Part shown: one piece after another, positions 1 through 8,229 of the stretch | How the letters are laid out: every line of letters begins with the position of its first letter | Numbering within the stretch: the stretch's first letter is position 1 | Origin: Gilvimarinus chinensis DSM 19667 | GTDB lineage: Bacteria > Pseudomonadota > Gammaproteobacteria > Pseudomonadales > Cellvibrionaceae | Reading direction: 5' to 3' | Assembly (NCBI RefSeq): GCF_000377745.1 | Contig: NZ_KB898707.1 | Coordinates: forward strand, 244,482-308,481 | Length of the DNA: 64,000 nucleotides | Notes under the pieces: model-generated | The model's input: the letters and a program-made list of their open reading frames with translations, nothing else | Told to the model about the DNA's origin: nothing | Databases searched by the model: none | Program-made: the position numbers and the translations under genes

Positions 1-918
1 CAGATCATGGTCACCGGCTGTATTGAATCCGAAGAGCGTAAGTTCAGCCGGCAAGATGGTGCCCTCCTGAAGGAGGCCATATTGGCTGCGGCCGTCGAGT
101 GTCGGAAATCCGGCCGCGAGTATCTATTGACTGAGGACGTTATTCGGGCTCTGGATGCCACCAAAGAGAATCGGCAGGAAAAGCGCGGTCGCATCGAGGA
201 GATGGTCGACTCCATGAAGCTTTTCACCGATGGGTTCGCGGGTGAGCTGTTTAACCGTAAAGGTGATGAGCTTCCTGACGCTGACTATATCCGTATTGAT
301 CTCGGCATCCTCGCCAGCGGCAATGACACCAAAGACAAGCTCTCCGTCGCTTACATCTCCATTATGAATCAAATCATCGCCAGGGCAAAACGCACCAAAG
401 ACGACGGTCGCGACACCATCGCTCTGACCGATGAGGCCCATGTAATCACGACCGAACGCTTACTAGCAAAATACCTGGTAACCCTGGCAAAGCTCTTGGG
501 TCGGCGCGCCGGCGTTTGGCTCTGGATGGCCACCCAGAACATGGAAGATTTTCCCGACGAAGCGGAAAAGATTCTATCCATGTTTGAGTGGTGGTTAGTG
601 CTTTTTGTGAATGCCAAAGAGCTCAAGGAAATCGAGAAATTCAAAACCTTCACATCCGATGAGCGCGACATGCTGCTCAACACTAAAAAAGTTCAGAAAA
701 AGTACACGGAGGGTGTTGTTCTTGGCGACACCATGAAAGGTCTATTTCGCAATGTGCCGCCCGCGCCGTGCCTGCTGCTCGCTGGCACTGAAAAAGAAGA
801 GAAGCGAGAGCGCCGGCTTGTCATGGATGAGTTTGGCTGCACTGAGGTGGAAGCGGCGTTCAAGCTAGCTGACAAGCTTCGTGAAGCCAGAAGGCAATCC
901 GTATTAGAGCATCGATAA
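1..918 (+). CDS. Conjugative transfer ATPase, VirB4/TraC-like (TIGR03744 type), C-terminal part
   Basis: C-terminal part of the cytoplasmic ATPase that powers mating-pair formation in ICEs. The frame is open from base 1, so the start and the Walker A region lie outside the window. Visible are a Walker B-like stretch (TIALTDEAHVI, about 140 codons in) and the following LWMATQNMEDFPDEAEKILS segment, which is typical of VirB4-family ATPases checking for stalled subunits. The C-terminus is charged. It is the first of a + strand transfer block and is followed after 25 bp by a small ORF. The family assignment rests on these motifs plus the PFGI-1-like gene order downstream. Confidence 0.85.
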   Translation, partial: QIMVTGCIESEERKFSRQDGALLKEAILAAAVECRKSGREYLLTEDVIRALDATKENRQEKRGRIEEMVDSMKLFTDGFAGELFNRKGDELPDADYIRIDLGILASGNDTKDKLSVAYISIMNQIIARAKRTKDDGRDTIALTDEAHVITTERLLAKYLVTLAKLLGRRAGVWLWMATQNMEDFPDEAEKILSMFEWWLVLFVNAKELKEIEKFKTFTSDERDMLLNTKKVQKKYTEGVVLGDTMKGLFRNVPPAPCLLLAGTEKEEKRERRLVMDEFGCTEVEAAFKLADKLREARRQSVLEHR

Positions 919-943
919 AGCTACGTATTTTTGGGGCAGATTA

Positions 944-1141
944 ATGGCAATTACCGTTGCATTCAAAGAAACCGAACTTGGCATGCGTCCGTGTCATCCG
1001 AGCAATATTTGTCGAGGCGATATTTTTTATCTTGTCGAAGATGGAATAAAGAGGCCGCTTCGAAAGGCAACAGGCAATGCTCAAGAGGTGCCGGGTACCT
1101 ATCGAGCAAAATGGGACATTCCGAGCATTGAAGCAAAATAA
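944..1141 (+). CDS. Small hypothetical protein in transfer operon
   Basis: A 65-residue ORF, not recognised. It fills the space between the VirB4-like gene and the next gene. GGGGCAG lies just upstream of its ATG, and its stop is followed at once by the AAGGAGG ribosome site of the next gene. No signal peptide or membrane segment is visible. An alternative overlapping ORF (931-1131) is less convincing because its start has no ribosome site. Confidence 0.5.
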   Translation: MAITVAFKETELGMRPCHPSNICRGDIFYLVEDGIKRPLRKATGNAQEVPGTYRAKWDIPSIEAK

Positions 1142-1152
1142 GGAGGTTTGCT

Positions 1153-1533
1153 GTGGGGCAAACAATAGACGAAACATTCATCAGCTGGCTTCAAGGTGCG
1201 GTCGCCAACGACACCGTTGTGATCGGCGCACATGATAGTCCTGTTCATCTCGATAAGGGCGGATTATTTTTAGAGTCTCCTGCCGTATTCAAGATGTATA
1301 TGCCCAACCGTTGGCTCGATGCACAACACGAGTTTTTATCCTTAGGGTTACATACTCGATGCCCGGTTGAAAAAGGGAATTTCCACGGTCGACACCTCAA
1401 CGCCACTAAACATGGAACTCTTTCTGTTCGTGTTCATAAAGTAGGTGTTGTTATCCCGTTCCACAACCTTGAAAAGGTCCTTCCCAATTTACCCGCACAC
1501 CTGGTGCGTAACGAGGTACCTCAATGGGCGTAA
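1153..1533 (+). CDS. TraI C-terminal-like domain protein (TraI_2_C/DUF1528-like)
   Basis: A 126-residue protein with a GTG start 7-8 bases after a strong AAGGAGG. The order of FISWLQ, a VH...KGGLFLESPAVFKMY stretch and a later LGLHTR segment resembles the C-terminal domain found at the end of ICE TraI/MobH relaxases. Here it stands alone, with no HD-nuclease half in front. It may be an accessory copy or a detached relaxase domain. The last 10 bp overlap the next gene, so the two are probably translated together. The assignment is by motif only. Confidence 0.5.
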   Translation: MGQTIDETFISWLQGAVANDTVVIGAHDSPVHLDKGGLFLESPAVFKMYMPNRWLDAQHEFLSLGLHTRCPVEKGNFHGRHLNATKHGTLSVRVHKVGVVIPFHNLEKVLPNLPAHLVRNEVPQWA

Positions 1534-1949
1534 CGATCAGCAGAGTCGCGATAATGGCTGTTCTTACTCTGACCAGCTGCAGTGCGATTGCGCAAAAGAA
1601 TGTCTCTGTCGAAGTTTTCTACCGTAGCACTATGCACTCCGAGCCTCAAAGCCGTGTACCAGGCGCCGACATTACGCTCTGGAACCTCGATAAGCCGAAG
1701 CTGATTAAGCGCCAGAAACCCTCCATCACGGGCACTGAACGTGTGGTGCGTGAAAAAGTCAGCGACTGGCTCGCCAGTGCCGAGGGTAAAGCTCACCTGG
1801 CCGCCGCTCGTGAATCTTATCGAGGCTTTGGCCAAGCCATGCGATATCGAATTAAAAAGGTACCGGCGATTGTCCTGGACGGTCGGCAGGTCGTCTATGG
1901 CACGACAAACGTCCGTAAAGCGCTTTTGATTTACCGGGGGAAGCAATGA
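1524..1949 (+). CDS. ICE protein, TIGR03757 family (PFL_4709-like)
   Basis: A 141-residue exported protein of the transfer apparatus. The N-terminus has a hydrophobic signal segment (VAIMAVLTLTSCSAIAQ). The mature part has the VEVFYRSTMHSEP, LWNLDK and VPAIVLDGRQVVYGTTNVRKAL segments typical of TIGR03757. The last segment resembles the thioredoxin-like fold of TrbC-type pilus proteins. It overlaps the preceding gene by 10 bp and precedes the TIGR03756 gene, the usual order in PFGI-1-class elements. Probably periplasmic; the exact role is not established. Confidence 0.85.
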   Translation: MGVTISRVAIMAVLTLTSCSAIAQKNVSVEVFYRSTMHSEPQSRVPGADITLWNLDKPKLIKRQKPSITGTERVVREKVSDWLASAEGKAHLAAARESYRGFGQAMRYRIKKVPAIVLDGRQVVYGTTNVRKALLIYRGKQ

Positions 1950-1982
1950 CCGATTCACTTTTAGAAGAGGCGAACGTAAGGG

Positions 1983-3023
1983 GTGCTGGCCATGTGTAAG
2001 TACTTGGTTGCAACATTGATTATGCTGTCGGTGAATGCATCTCGCGCTGACTCCATTGATACGGAAATGCTTTTACAAGCCTCCGTAGACTGTTTCGATT
2101 GTATAGACTGGAAGCCCGTTGGAGTCTGTATTTGGATGACGTGCACCCCTTGGGGTTGCGATTTTGATTACTCAATACGTTTTAAAAATTTTGTCCCAGA
2201 TTTTGTAGTAACTAGCTACAGCAACGAAGAAACACCGTTCGAGGAAATGCAATCTGTCGTTGACTCATCCAATGAAATGTTTGGGTTCGCAGCGGGATTT
2301 GCCACAACACAGAGTAAGCACGTCGATCACCTCCGATTCAAAAAAACCGAGGTGTGGGGCAATCCTGGAGTGGCCATCTTTGAGCAAATGCATGATGCGT
2401 TCGACGGCATGTTCTGTAAATCAGGAATTACTACTTACAAACCGTACTACATCTGGACGGCCGATTACATCGGCTGGCATATGAACATCCCCGATATGTT
2501 CAACCCCAAGAGCTACACCGGTGCTCATGATATGGGTACCACCACGGTTAAATTTGGCAACGTATACCCTCGATGCGGTTGGTCTATCCACCCGGAGGAT
2601 CCCAAAGCGGCCGCATTGTCGGCTCAGCGGGCGGGCTACATTGTCACCAACCCCAATGACAACACGCGAGTGCGGCTGGAGCCAGAAACCGACTGTGGCG
2701 ATAAGTGCTGGCCGGCAGAAGAAATTATAGAAAACGATATGACCACTCATAAGTGGCAAATGCTGGTACCCAAGTACCAGACCAAGGGTGAAATTTTCGG
2801 TACCAGGTCAGGTTGGTCAAACTTTAAATACGACACTGATGAGCAGTACGCCTGGCTATTGTGGCGTCCGTATTCATGCTGTTCACGCGAGGGGGCGGTA
2901 TTGATCTTCAGTATTGACCTCACCGAAGGTGAAGCCAGTTCGTTTGACGATGAAGACTTTGACGATCTAATGGAAACCGATGGGGCCGATTTTGGTAGCT
3001 CGGGTAGTGGGAGCATGATGTGA
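1983..3023 (+). CDS. ICE protein, TIGR03756 family (TraU-like, PFL_4710-like)
   Basis: A cysteine-rich exported protein of up to 346 residues with a signal peptide (CKYLVATLIMLSVNASRADS). It has the VDCFDCIDWKPVGVCIWMTCTPWGC motif region (split cysteine pairs) of TraU/TIGR03756 proteins, which work in the periplasm during pilus or mating-pair assembly. The C-terminus is rich in Asp, Gly and Ser. The start is either GTG 1983 or ATG 1992; the ATG leaves a more compact signal peptide. The 3' end overlaps the next gene by GTGA. Confidence 0.87.
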   Translation: MLAMCKYLVATLIMLSVNASRADSIDTEMLLQASVDCFDCIDWKPVGVCIWMTCTPWGCDFDYSIRFKNFVPDFVVTSYSNEETPFEEMQSVVDSSNEMFGFAAGFATTQSKHVDHLRFKKTEVWGNPGVAIFEQMHDAFDGMFCKSGITTYKPYYIWTADYIGWHMNIPDMFNPKSYTGAHDMGTTTVKFGNVYPRCGWSIHPEDPKAAALSAQRAGYIVTNPNDNTRVRLEPETDCGDKCWPAEEIIENDMTTHKWQMLVPKYQTKGEIFGTRSGWSNFKYDTDEQYAWLLWRPYSCCSREGAVLIFSIDLTEGEASSFDDEDFDDLMETDGADFGSSGSGSMM

Positions 3024-3310
3024 TCAGTGCATCCGTCGAGTTACAAACCGGTTTGGAGGTGGCCCCCAGGGGTACGGTCACCGGGATAGCTCCCGGCAGG
3101 CTATGGATCCGCACCGATCAAGTGCGGTTTAACGGTCCCAGTACTTTAACGACCGCGCTGGGGCGCGGCCGCTCAACACAGTCCTCCTATTCAGAATGTG
3201 TTGAGAAGGGTACCAGCAGTGATCCGTACCTTCCTGGCAACCCGCTGGTGCAATACCAGGAAGGGGGCCACCTCCGCTTTTATACCGACCCCGAGGGGCT
3301 TATGCAATGA
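3020..3310 (+). CDS. Hypothetical transfer-operon protein
   Basis: A 96-residue protein, not recognised. It starts at a GTG overlapping the previous stop by 4 bp and ends in an ATGA overlap with the next gene, so it is embedded in a translationally coupled operon. The sequence is polar, with GTVTGIAPGRLWIRTDQVRF suggesting a small beta fold. No signal peptide is visible. Confidence 0.65.
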   Translation: MISASVELQTGLEVAPRGTVTGIAPGRLWIRTDQVRFNGPSTLTTALGRGRSTQSSYSECVEKGTSSDPYLPGNPLVQYQEGGHLRFYTDPEGLMQ

Positions 3311-3573
3311 ATAAGGCGGCCATTGAAGCGTACCTAAGGCTCGGTATGCGCCACGGTGTGCCTTTGCAGCACACACTGACGCTGATCTGTCATGCCCGCC
3401 GAGACCGGCTTAGCGAGCTTACCAAGCGATGTGGGGTGCATAGAAACACGCTGTATAAGGCGCTCGCTGGTGAAACCAAGCCCAGTAAATACCTAGTTCA
3501 GACCTTAAGCCAGGAACTAGAGGGTATAAACCCGTGGCACTACGCTCCAGGAGGTACAGATGAAAACCAATAA
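3307..3573 (+). CDS. Small HTH-type DNA-binding protein
   Basis: An 88-residue protein. The segment DRLSELTKRCGVHRNTLYKALAGETKPS is a helix-turn-helix resembling phage Cro or transposase-type HTH domains. It overlaps the preceding gene by ATGA, and its 3' end overlaps the TIGR03755 gene. A regulator inside the transfer operon is unusual but the coupling supports it as real. Target unknown. Confidence 0.65.
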   Translation: MNKAAIEAYLRLGMRHGVPLQHTLTLICHARRDRLSELTKRCGVHRNTLYKALAGETKPSKYLVQTLSQELEGINPWHYAPGGTDENQ

Positions 3574-4912
3574 ATTACTTTCCGCACTGATTCTTACAAT
3601 GGCAGGCGTTAACGTTCTACCTGGTGTAGCGGCGGATATCGATCTCGCCAATGTTGAGATACGGCCGATCGATAATTCTGCTCTGTACTACAACATCGGT
3701 GGTGGTGAGCCTTATCTGTTTGCCTATGACCAACGGTATCACCTGAGTCTGGGTGTCGGCATGAGGTGGAGCACGGGCAACGTATGTGCCGGTTTTGATC
3801 CTGAAGCATCTATCAAAAACACACTGCGAGATGCCGAACGGAGCTTGTATGGCTACGTGGATGATGTGATCTCCAGCATTCCAACACTGGTCGCAAGTTG
3901 GGGGATTTCGCGATTGCAGGAAGCCAATCCAGGTATTTACGATCTGATCACGAAAGGCCTGGTCGACGCGAAGGAAGAATACAATCTGAGTGTTAAATCC
4001 TGTGAGGCGATGGTCAACGATGTCTCAAATGGCGAAAACCCGGTCGACGGTTGGGTCTCTATCGGTACTCGCGACAGCTGGAATGAGCAGTCCTCACAAC
4101 CGGATGCCGGCGCCGCCGAAAAAGAAGTTGAGCGCACGGCCGGCAATGAAGGGATCCAAGGGCCAGACGGTATTCAGCTCGGTGGACGCTGGCAAGAGCC
4201 TATTCGTACCGTCGGTGATGTGGTTGGAGCGGGTTACAACCACTTAAACCCAGGCTCGACCGACCCACGAATCGAAAAGTTATGGTCCCACCGTGATGAT
4301 GCGGTCGATTGGGTGACCAGCGTTGTGGGTGAGAAAGAAGTCAAAGTCTGCAAAAGCTGCTCTCCTAAGCTTAAAACGCAAATTGGTCAAGGCCTCCGAA
4401 CAAAGATCAAAGAGGAACGTGAAGAGATTGCTCCCGAGCTAGGCACACTGGTAGGCATGTCCAGCCAGCCCACAAAAGATGAGCTCGATGAGATCAGTGC
4501 ACCTGGCATGGGTATTATGGTTACTGAGGATCTGATTCGAGCATTACGCGAAGAGGAAAATACAGCCGAGCGATCCATATTAGGGGCACGCCTGGCCACT
4601 GAATTGGCCCTGGCTAGAACCGTGGAAAAAGCACTGGTGGCTATGGATCTGATCAAGGCTGGCCGGCAGGAGCCAAATGTCGCTGCCAATGCCGAATACC
4701 AAAAAGAAGCCGATAAGGTTCTCTCGCGCCTTCAGGCTGAAATCGACGGCATTCTTTATGAGAAAAATGTTAAGCAACAGGTCTTTGCCAAAACAGCTCA
4801 GGTTCTTATGGAGCGACGTTCAATTCGCATGCAATCGGGCGATGCCGGAGCAGCTGTAGGCTTTCCCAACTCGCCTGACATTCAGCCGTTCAGCGGTGGG
4901 GTAAGAAACTAA
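3560..4912 (+). CDS. ICE protein, TIGR03755 family (PFL_4711-like, TraH-like)
   Basis: A 450-residue exported protein. It has a signal peptide (LLSALILTMAGVNVLPGVAA), the early YYNIGGGEPY segment characteristic of TIGR03755, a Cys pair (VCKSCSP), and a long Glu/Lys/Arg-rich helical C-terminal half (about residues 270-420). Family members are predicted to act in mating-pair formation in the periplasm. The ATG at 3560 follows GGAGGTACAG. It is one of the coupled transfer genes; the stop shares its last base with the next ATG. Confidence 0.87.
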   Translation: MKTNKLLSALILTMAGVNVLPGVAADIDLANVEIRPIDNSALYYNIGGGEPYLFAYDQRYHLSLGVGMRWSTGNVCAGFDPEASIKNTLRDAERSLYGYVDDVISSIPTLVASWGISRLQEANPGIYDLITKGLVDAKEEYNLSVKSCEAMVNDVSNGENPVDGWVSIGTRDSWNEQSSQPDAGAAEKEVERTAGNEGIQGPDGIQLGGRWQEPIRTVGDVVGAGYNHLNPGSTDPRIEKLWSHRDDAVDWVTSVVGEKEVKVCKSCSPKLKTQIGQGLRTKIKEEREEIAPELGTLVGMSSQPTKDELDEISAPGMGIMVTEDLIRALREEENTAERSILGARLATELALARTVEKALVAMDLIKAGRQEPNVAANAEYQKEADKVLSRLQAEIDGILYEKNVKQQVFAKTAQVLMERRSIRMQSGDAGAAVGFPNSPDIQPFSGGVRN

Positions 4913-5280
4913 TGTCTGCATCCACTGGTCGCTGGAAAAAACGTCTGGTTTATTCGGCTTCTACTGTAGCCATCTTGGGGATTCTCGTCGCTCTCGGTTT
5001 CTGGATGATCCAATCACCAGAGCGCGCTCAATCATTGGGCACCTTCGCTGAGGCATCTTTTTGGTGGCTTACAGTATCTCGGTGGCTTGCCTATACCCTG
5101 CTGATTATTAGTTGGCCGAGAATAAGCCTTTGGCTCGCAAAGTCATTTGTAGAAAGAGAAGATCATCACCAAGTCTTTGACTATGCCATGCGGTGGCGAT
5201 GGCCATTACTGCGTGTGCTCGTTGTCTATGAGCTGCTTTTTCCGTTTAACATAATTGGTTCACTGGGGAGCTTGGCATGA
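4912..5280 (+). CDS. Inner-membrane protein of the transfer operon
   Basis: A 122-residue protein with about three membrane segments (around residues 15-33, 50-70 and 95-120). It lies between the TIGR03755 and TraG-N genes, where PFGI-1-class ICEs carry a small membrane protein (PFL_4712 position). Its ATG overlaps the preceding stop (TAATG) and its stop overlaps the next ATG (ATGA). Probably part of the membrane mating complex; no catalytic motif is seen. Confidence 0.75.
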   Translation: MSASTGRWKKRLVYSASTVAILGILVALGFWMIQSPERAQSLGTFAEASFWWLTVSRWLAYTLLIISWPRISLWLAKSFVEREDHHQVFDYAMRWRWPLLRVLVVYELLFPFNIIGSLGSLA

Positions 5281-6911
5281 TCGTCAATGACGCTTTTGAG
5301 CTCTACACCACCGTCATGGGTTGGCATATCAATAATGGTTTGTTCACGTTAATGATGGGCACCGGGATCATCCTGATCCCATTTGCCTTCATCATCGGTG
5401 GCAATATCATCGATGCGAGAAACAACCGAGACAAAGACGATATCGGTGTATCGTTTTTCAATAGAACAGAAATGCAACTCTATGTGGCATTTTTTGTTTT
5501 ATTGCTTTGCGTCAACCCAATGATCAATCTTTCTGTCAGCAATGTGAGAGCCATGGACACCACCTGTTCACCCGGTGAAGGGGGATCGACACCAGACGTG
5601 GAACAGAACGATTACGGTAACACAGGCACCACCTATGACCAGGTGCAAGAACTCGATTTAGGCGGCGATACAATCAAAATACCGGTACTGTGGTACGTAT
5701 GGGATTATGTAGCATCATCGCTGTCCTTGAGCGCGAAGTCCGCTCTTCCTTGCCAGACCGATATTCGAAGAATCTCTACGGCCGCAACCACATCCCGCAT
5801 TGAAAATCCTGACCTTGCCGATGAGTTCGGTATGTTTATGCGAGATTGCTGGCGCCCCAGTTTCAATCGCTACCTACGAGAGAAGCCAGGATTAGCGACC
5901 CATGGTATGGGTACGACAACGCCAGACGATGTGAAATGGGCTGGCAGTCAGATTTTCCTAGCGGGTCAGCCGTACTATCGTCATTTTAGGGCGGAAGAAG
6001 GCTTATCCAGTTTTCCCTATGTCGCCTCAAGAGACGAAGCTAAAGCCACTAATGCAATCTTGTCTGACGGTAAGGGTTTCCCGTTCTGTGATGAATGGTG
6101 GGAAAGCCCCTATAACGGGCTTCGCGATCGTCTGGTGAGGCATTTCAAAGTCGAGCATTCAGATCTTGCCGAGTTCTGGCCTGAATACGTTCAGTCGCAG
6201 ATTGACAATGGTGTAACCCCACGACCTACCTATGACGACATGTTGCTTCAGACCATCCTTATGAGTGATCACGATACAGTGCGTATGCAGCAATCGAATC
6301 GCTACCCTCGCGATGAATCATGGGGCGATGTAGCCTCAGACGCTGCCCAGCGTGGCGTAGCCGTTGTTGCCGATGCATCCTCTCTCGGCGATCGCAGCAA
6401 AGCGCTTATGACTCAAACAGCCGCGCCGATGCTGCGAGCCATTTTACTAATGGTCATTACTTTCTTAATTCCAATTTTATTGACTGCCAGTGGTTACAGT
6501 GTCGGGGCTGTTGTGACACTGATGCTGATTAAATTTTCAGTGTATTTCTGGGCCTTCTTATTCGCAGTGGCTGCCTGGATTGATAACTACTTATTGTCTG
6601 CCTGGAGTGGCGTAGTCGGTGGTGATTTAAGTCGCTGGATTCTTGTTTCTTCAAACGGTGGAAAAATGGATATGGCGGTATCAGCGCTTAATTTTATTAC
6701 GCGATGGATGCACATCTTACTCCCAATAATATTTACATCGCTGATGGGAGCGGTGGGCGCTAAAGCTGGAGATGCTAGTTCATCTTTAGCTGGTGTTGGA
6801 GCGAATAATGCCGGTAATGCTGCTTCGCGGGCGCCTGCTGATGCCAAAGTTATCGCAAATGCTGGAGTGGGTGTTGGAAAGTCGATTGGAGGAAAACTAA
6901 CGAAAAACTAA
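5277..6911 (+). CDS. TraG N-terminal domain conjugal transfer protein
   Basis: A 544-residue membrane protein resembling the TraG-N family (mating-pair stabilisation). Hydrophobic helices occur near residues 20-42 and 60-80, with further helices at about 380-490. The middle is a large hydrophilic, probably periplasmic, domain with conserved-looking FGMFMRDCWRPSFNRYL and GFPFCDEWWE segments. The tail is Gly/Ala-rich. It is the last gene of the + strand transfer block and converges with the DUF3742-like gene. Confidence 0.85.
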   Translation: MIVNDAFELYTTVMGWHINNGLFTLMMGTGIILIPFAFIIGGNIIDARNNRDKDDIGVSFFNRTEMQLYVAFFVLLLCVNPMINLSVSNVRAMDTTCSPGEGGSTPDVEQNDYGNTGTTYDQVQELDLGGDTIKIPVLWYVWDYVASSLSLSAKSALPCQTDIRRISTAATTSRIENPDLADEFGMFMRDCWRPSFNRYLREKPGLATHGMGTTTPDDVKWAGSQIFLAGQPYYRHFRAEEGLSSFPYVASRDEAKATNAILSDGKGFPFCDEWWESPYNGLRDRLVRHFKVEHSDLAEFWPEYVQSQIDNGVTPRPTYDDMLLQTILMSDHDTVRMQQSNRYPRDESWGDVASDAAQRGVAVVADASSLGDRSKALMTQTAAPMLRAILLMVITFLIPILLTASGYSVGAVVTLMLIKFSVYFWAFLFAVAAWIDNYLLSAWSGVVGGDLSRWILVSSNGGKMDMAVSALNFITRWMHILLPIIFTSLMGAVGAKAGDASSSLAGVGANNAGNAASRAPADAKVIANAGVGVGKSIGGKLTKN

Positions 6912-6953
6912 CTAGTGAATAATCTGACCAAAAGTAAAAACCGACCAGTTAGT

Positions 6954-7214
6954 TCATTGATAATAATCGTTCCAACGCTGAGGGTTGTGTCCAGGCTCAA
7001 ATGGTGCCGGACCAGGGTCGCTAGAATGGTAATCGGAAGTTTCCTCTTTCGCACTTGGCAGAGCGGAGCCAATAGCGAGTAGAGAAGTTATGGCTAGATA
7101 CAAAACCCGAACCAATGAGCCAAATACGAACCACAGCGCTTTACCCGCCCAGCGAACAGCGGTCGCGGCTTTCCGTGCGAAATCTCGATCTGTGGCAGTG
7201 TCTGTGGCTTGCAT
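6954..7214 (-). CDS. Small membrane protein, DUF3742-like
   Basis: An 86-residue protein with one or two hydrophobic helices (around residues 25-52) and a proline-rich tail ending NPQRWNDYYQ. It is convergent with traG. In many PFGI-1-class ICEs a DUF3742 gene occupies this place and orientation, which is the main reason for the name. A ribosome site (GGAGGATTTACCC on the minus strand) precedes the ATG. Confidence 0.6.
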   Translation of the reverse strand: MQATDTATDRDFARKAATAVRWAGKALWFVFGSLVRVLYLAITSLLAIGSALPSAKEETSDYHSSDPGPAPFEPGHNPQRWNDYYQ

Positions 7215-7363
7215 GGGTAAATCCTCCTGATTGCCCTAACAGTTTAGCCGGTGGTCAATCCGTGTTCAACCACTGCTGTTGCAGTCTCAGTGAAATTGGC
7301 GTTTGAAAGAAAAGGTCGCAAGTAAAATCAATGAGTTACGTAATTTACACTAAGTTGACCTGC

Positions 7364-7876
7364 TTATATTTGCTCCAGAGTTTTCATTGGAACAAACAGT
7401 CGCATGGGATCGTCGGTAAATGACTCGAAGAGACCAAAGTGCTGATAGAAGCCTAAAGCGTCTTCGTCCAGGACATCCAAGATTAATCCGTACGCTGGCA
7501 ACCCGGCTTTGCTCAGCGCCACGGCTTTGCGTAGCGCGTAAACAAGCGTTTTGCTGCCGAGTCCGCACCCTTTATAGCGGTCATCAACAGCCAATCGAGC
7601 CATTAACACCACGGGGATCGGATATTGCGGCAGACTCTGTTTAATCGGGATTTTCTCTCTAACAACACTGTTGGTAGCCAGGGTGAAATAGGCCGCTATG
7701 GGGGATTTTCCAGAAGCGGCCACTTCTGGCAACACATAAGTGCGGCTCAATCCAAGCTTTCCATGCTTTTCAGAGAAGCGGGACAGGAAGGTGTTCATAT
7801 CCGGTTTGCCGCAGTCGAACCCCTTGAGGTCGTGCAATGCCTTACTGGCCGGGACAAAATCCTTGGCAAGAGGCAA
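7364..7876 (-). CDS. GNAT-family acetyltransferase toxin (TacT-like)
   Basis: A 170-residue protein with the GNAT core: LMARLAVDDRYKGCGLGSKTLVYAL forms the acetyl-CoA binding loop, and YQHFGLFESF is the usual C-terminal motif. Relatives in TacT/AtaT-type systems acetylate aminoacyl-tRNA and stop translation. It starts with TTG one base after the stop of the upstream DUF1778 gene, so the two form a coupled toxin-antitoxin operon, likely a maintenance device for the ICE. Confidence 0.9.
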   Translation of the reverse strand: MPLAKDFVPASKALHDLKGFDCGKPDMNTFLSRFSEKHGKLGLSRTYVLPEVAASGKSPIAAYFTLATNSVVREKIPIKQSLPQYPIPVVLMARLAVDDRYKGCGLGSKTLVYALRKAVALSKAGLPAYGLILDVLDEDALGFYQHFGLFESFTDDPMRLFVPMKTLEQI

Positions 7877-8146
7877 TTAAAATCCCTCTCTGTCCAGCTT
7901 TTCAGCAGCTTCGATGATTTTCTTGCTCGGCGCTTTAGCGTCTTCACATGCTTGAACAAAACGATCAAACCGCTCGTTCGTCAGCTGGATTTCACTTTGG
8001 GACTTCAGGCGTTCAATAGCGTCGTTGCGGACCAGGTTAGCAAGGTAGTCCGTCAGGCTATAGCCGCTGGCCAATGCAGCTCGCTCCGCCAAAACCTTAA
8101 GTTCGGCGGGGAAGCGGGCCTCTATTCGTTCTGTCTTTGTTGCCAT
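7877..8146 (-). CDS. DUF1778 antitoxin (TacA-like)
   Basis: An 89-residue protein. The N-terminal half (KTERIEARFPAELKVLAERAALASG) is a ribbon-helix-helix DNA-binding domain of the DUF1778 family, and the C-terminal half is the toxin-binding tail. It is the first gene of the pair and has a ribosome site (GGAGGTTTCTT). It should neutralise the GNAT toxin and repress its own promoter, probably through the palindrome at 8179-8195. Confidence 0.9.
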   Translation of the reverse strand: MATKTERIEARFPAELKVLAERAALASGYSLTDYLANLVRNDAIERLKSQSEIQLTNERFDRFVQACEDAKAPSKKIIEAAEKLDREGF

Positions 8147-8178
8147 AAGAAACCTCCACGATTTGCCACACTATATCA

Positions 8179-8195
8179 TACGGCAGATTGCCGTA
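8179..8195. promoter_or_regulatory. Palindromic operator candidate for the DUF1778/GNAT operon
   Basis: TACGGCA-GAT-TGCCGTA is a perfect 7-bp inverted repeat with a 3-bp spacer. It lies between the divergent antitoxin and topoisomerase genes, 33 bp upstream of the antitoxin start. Ribbon-helix-helix antitoxins of this type bind such sites for autoregulation. It could also affect the topoisomerase promoter. Confidence 0.6.
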
Positions 8196-8229
8196 CAAAA
8201 ATCAATTTTACCTATGCGAGGAAGCACCA

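Noticed and set aside
1946-1999. 17-codon ORF overlapping the TIGR03757 stop (ATGA) as a leader peptide
   Set aside because: Too short to support, no attenuation structure seen next to it.
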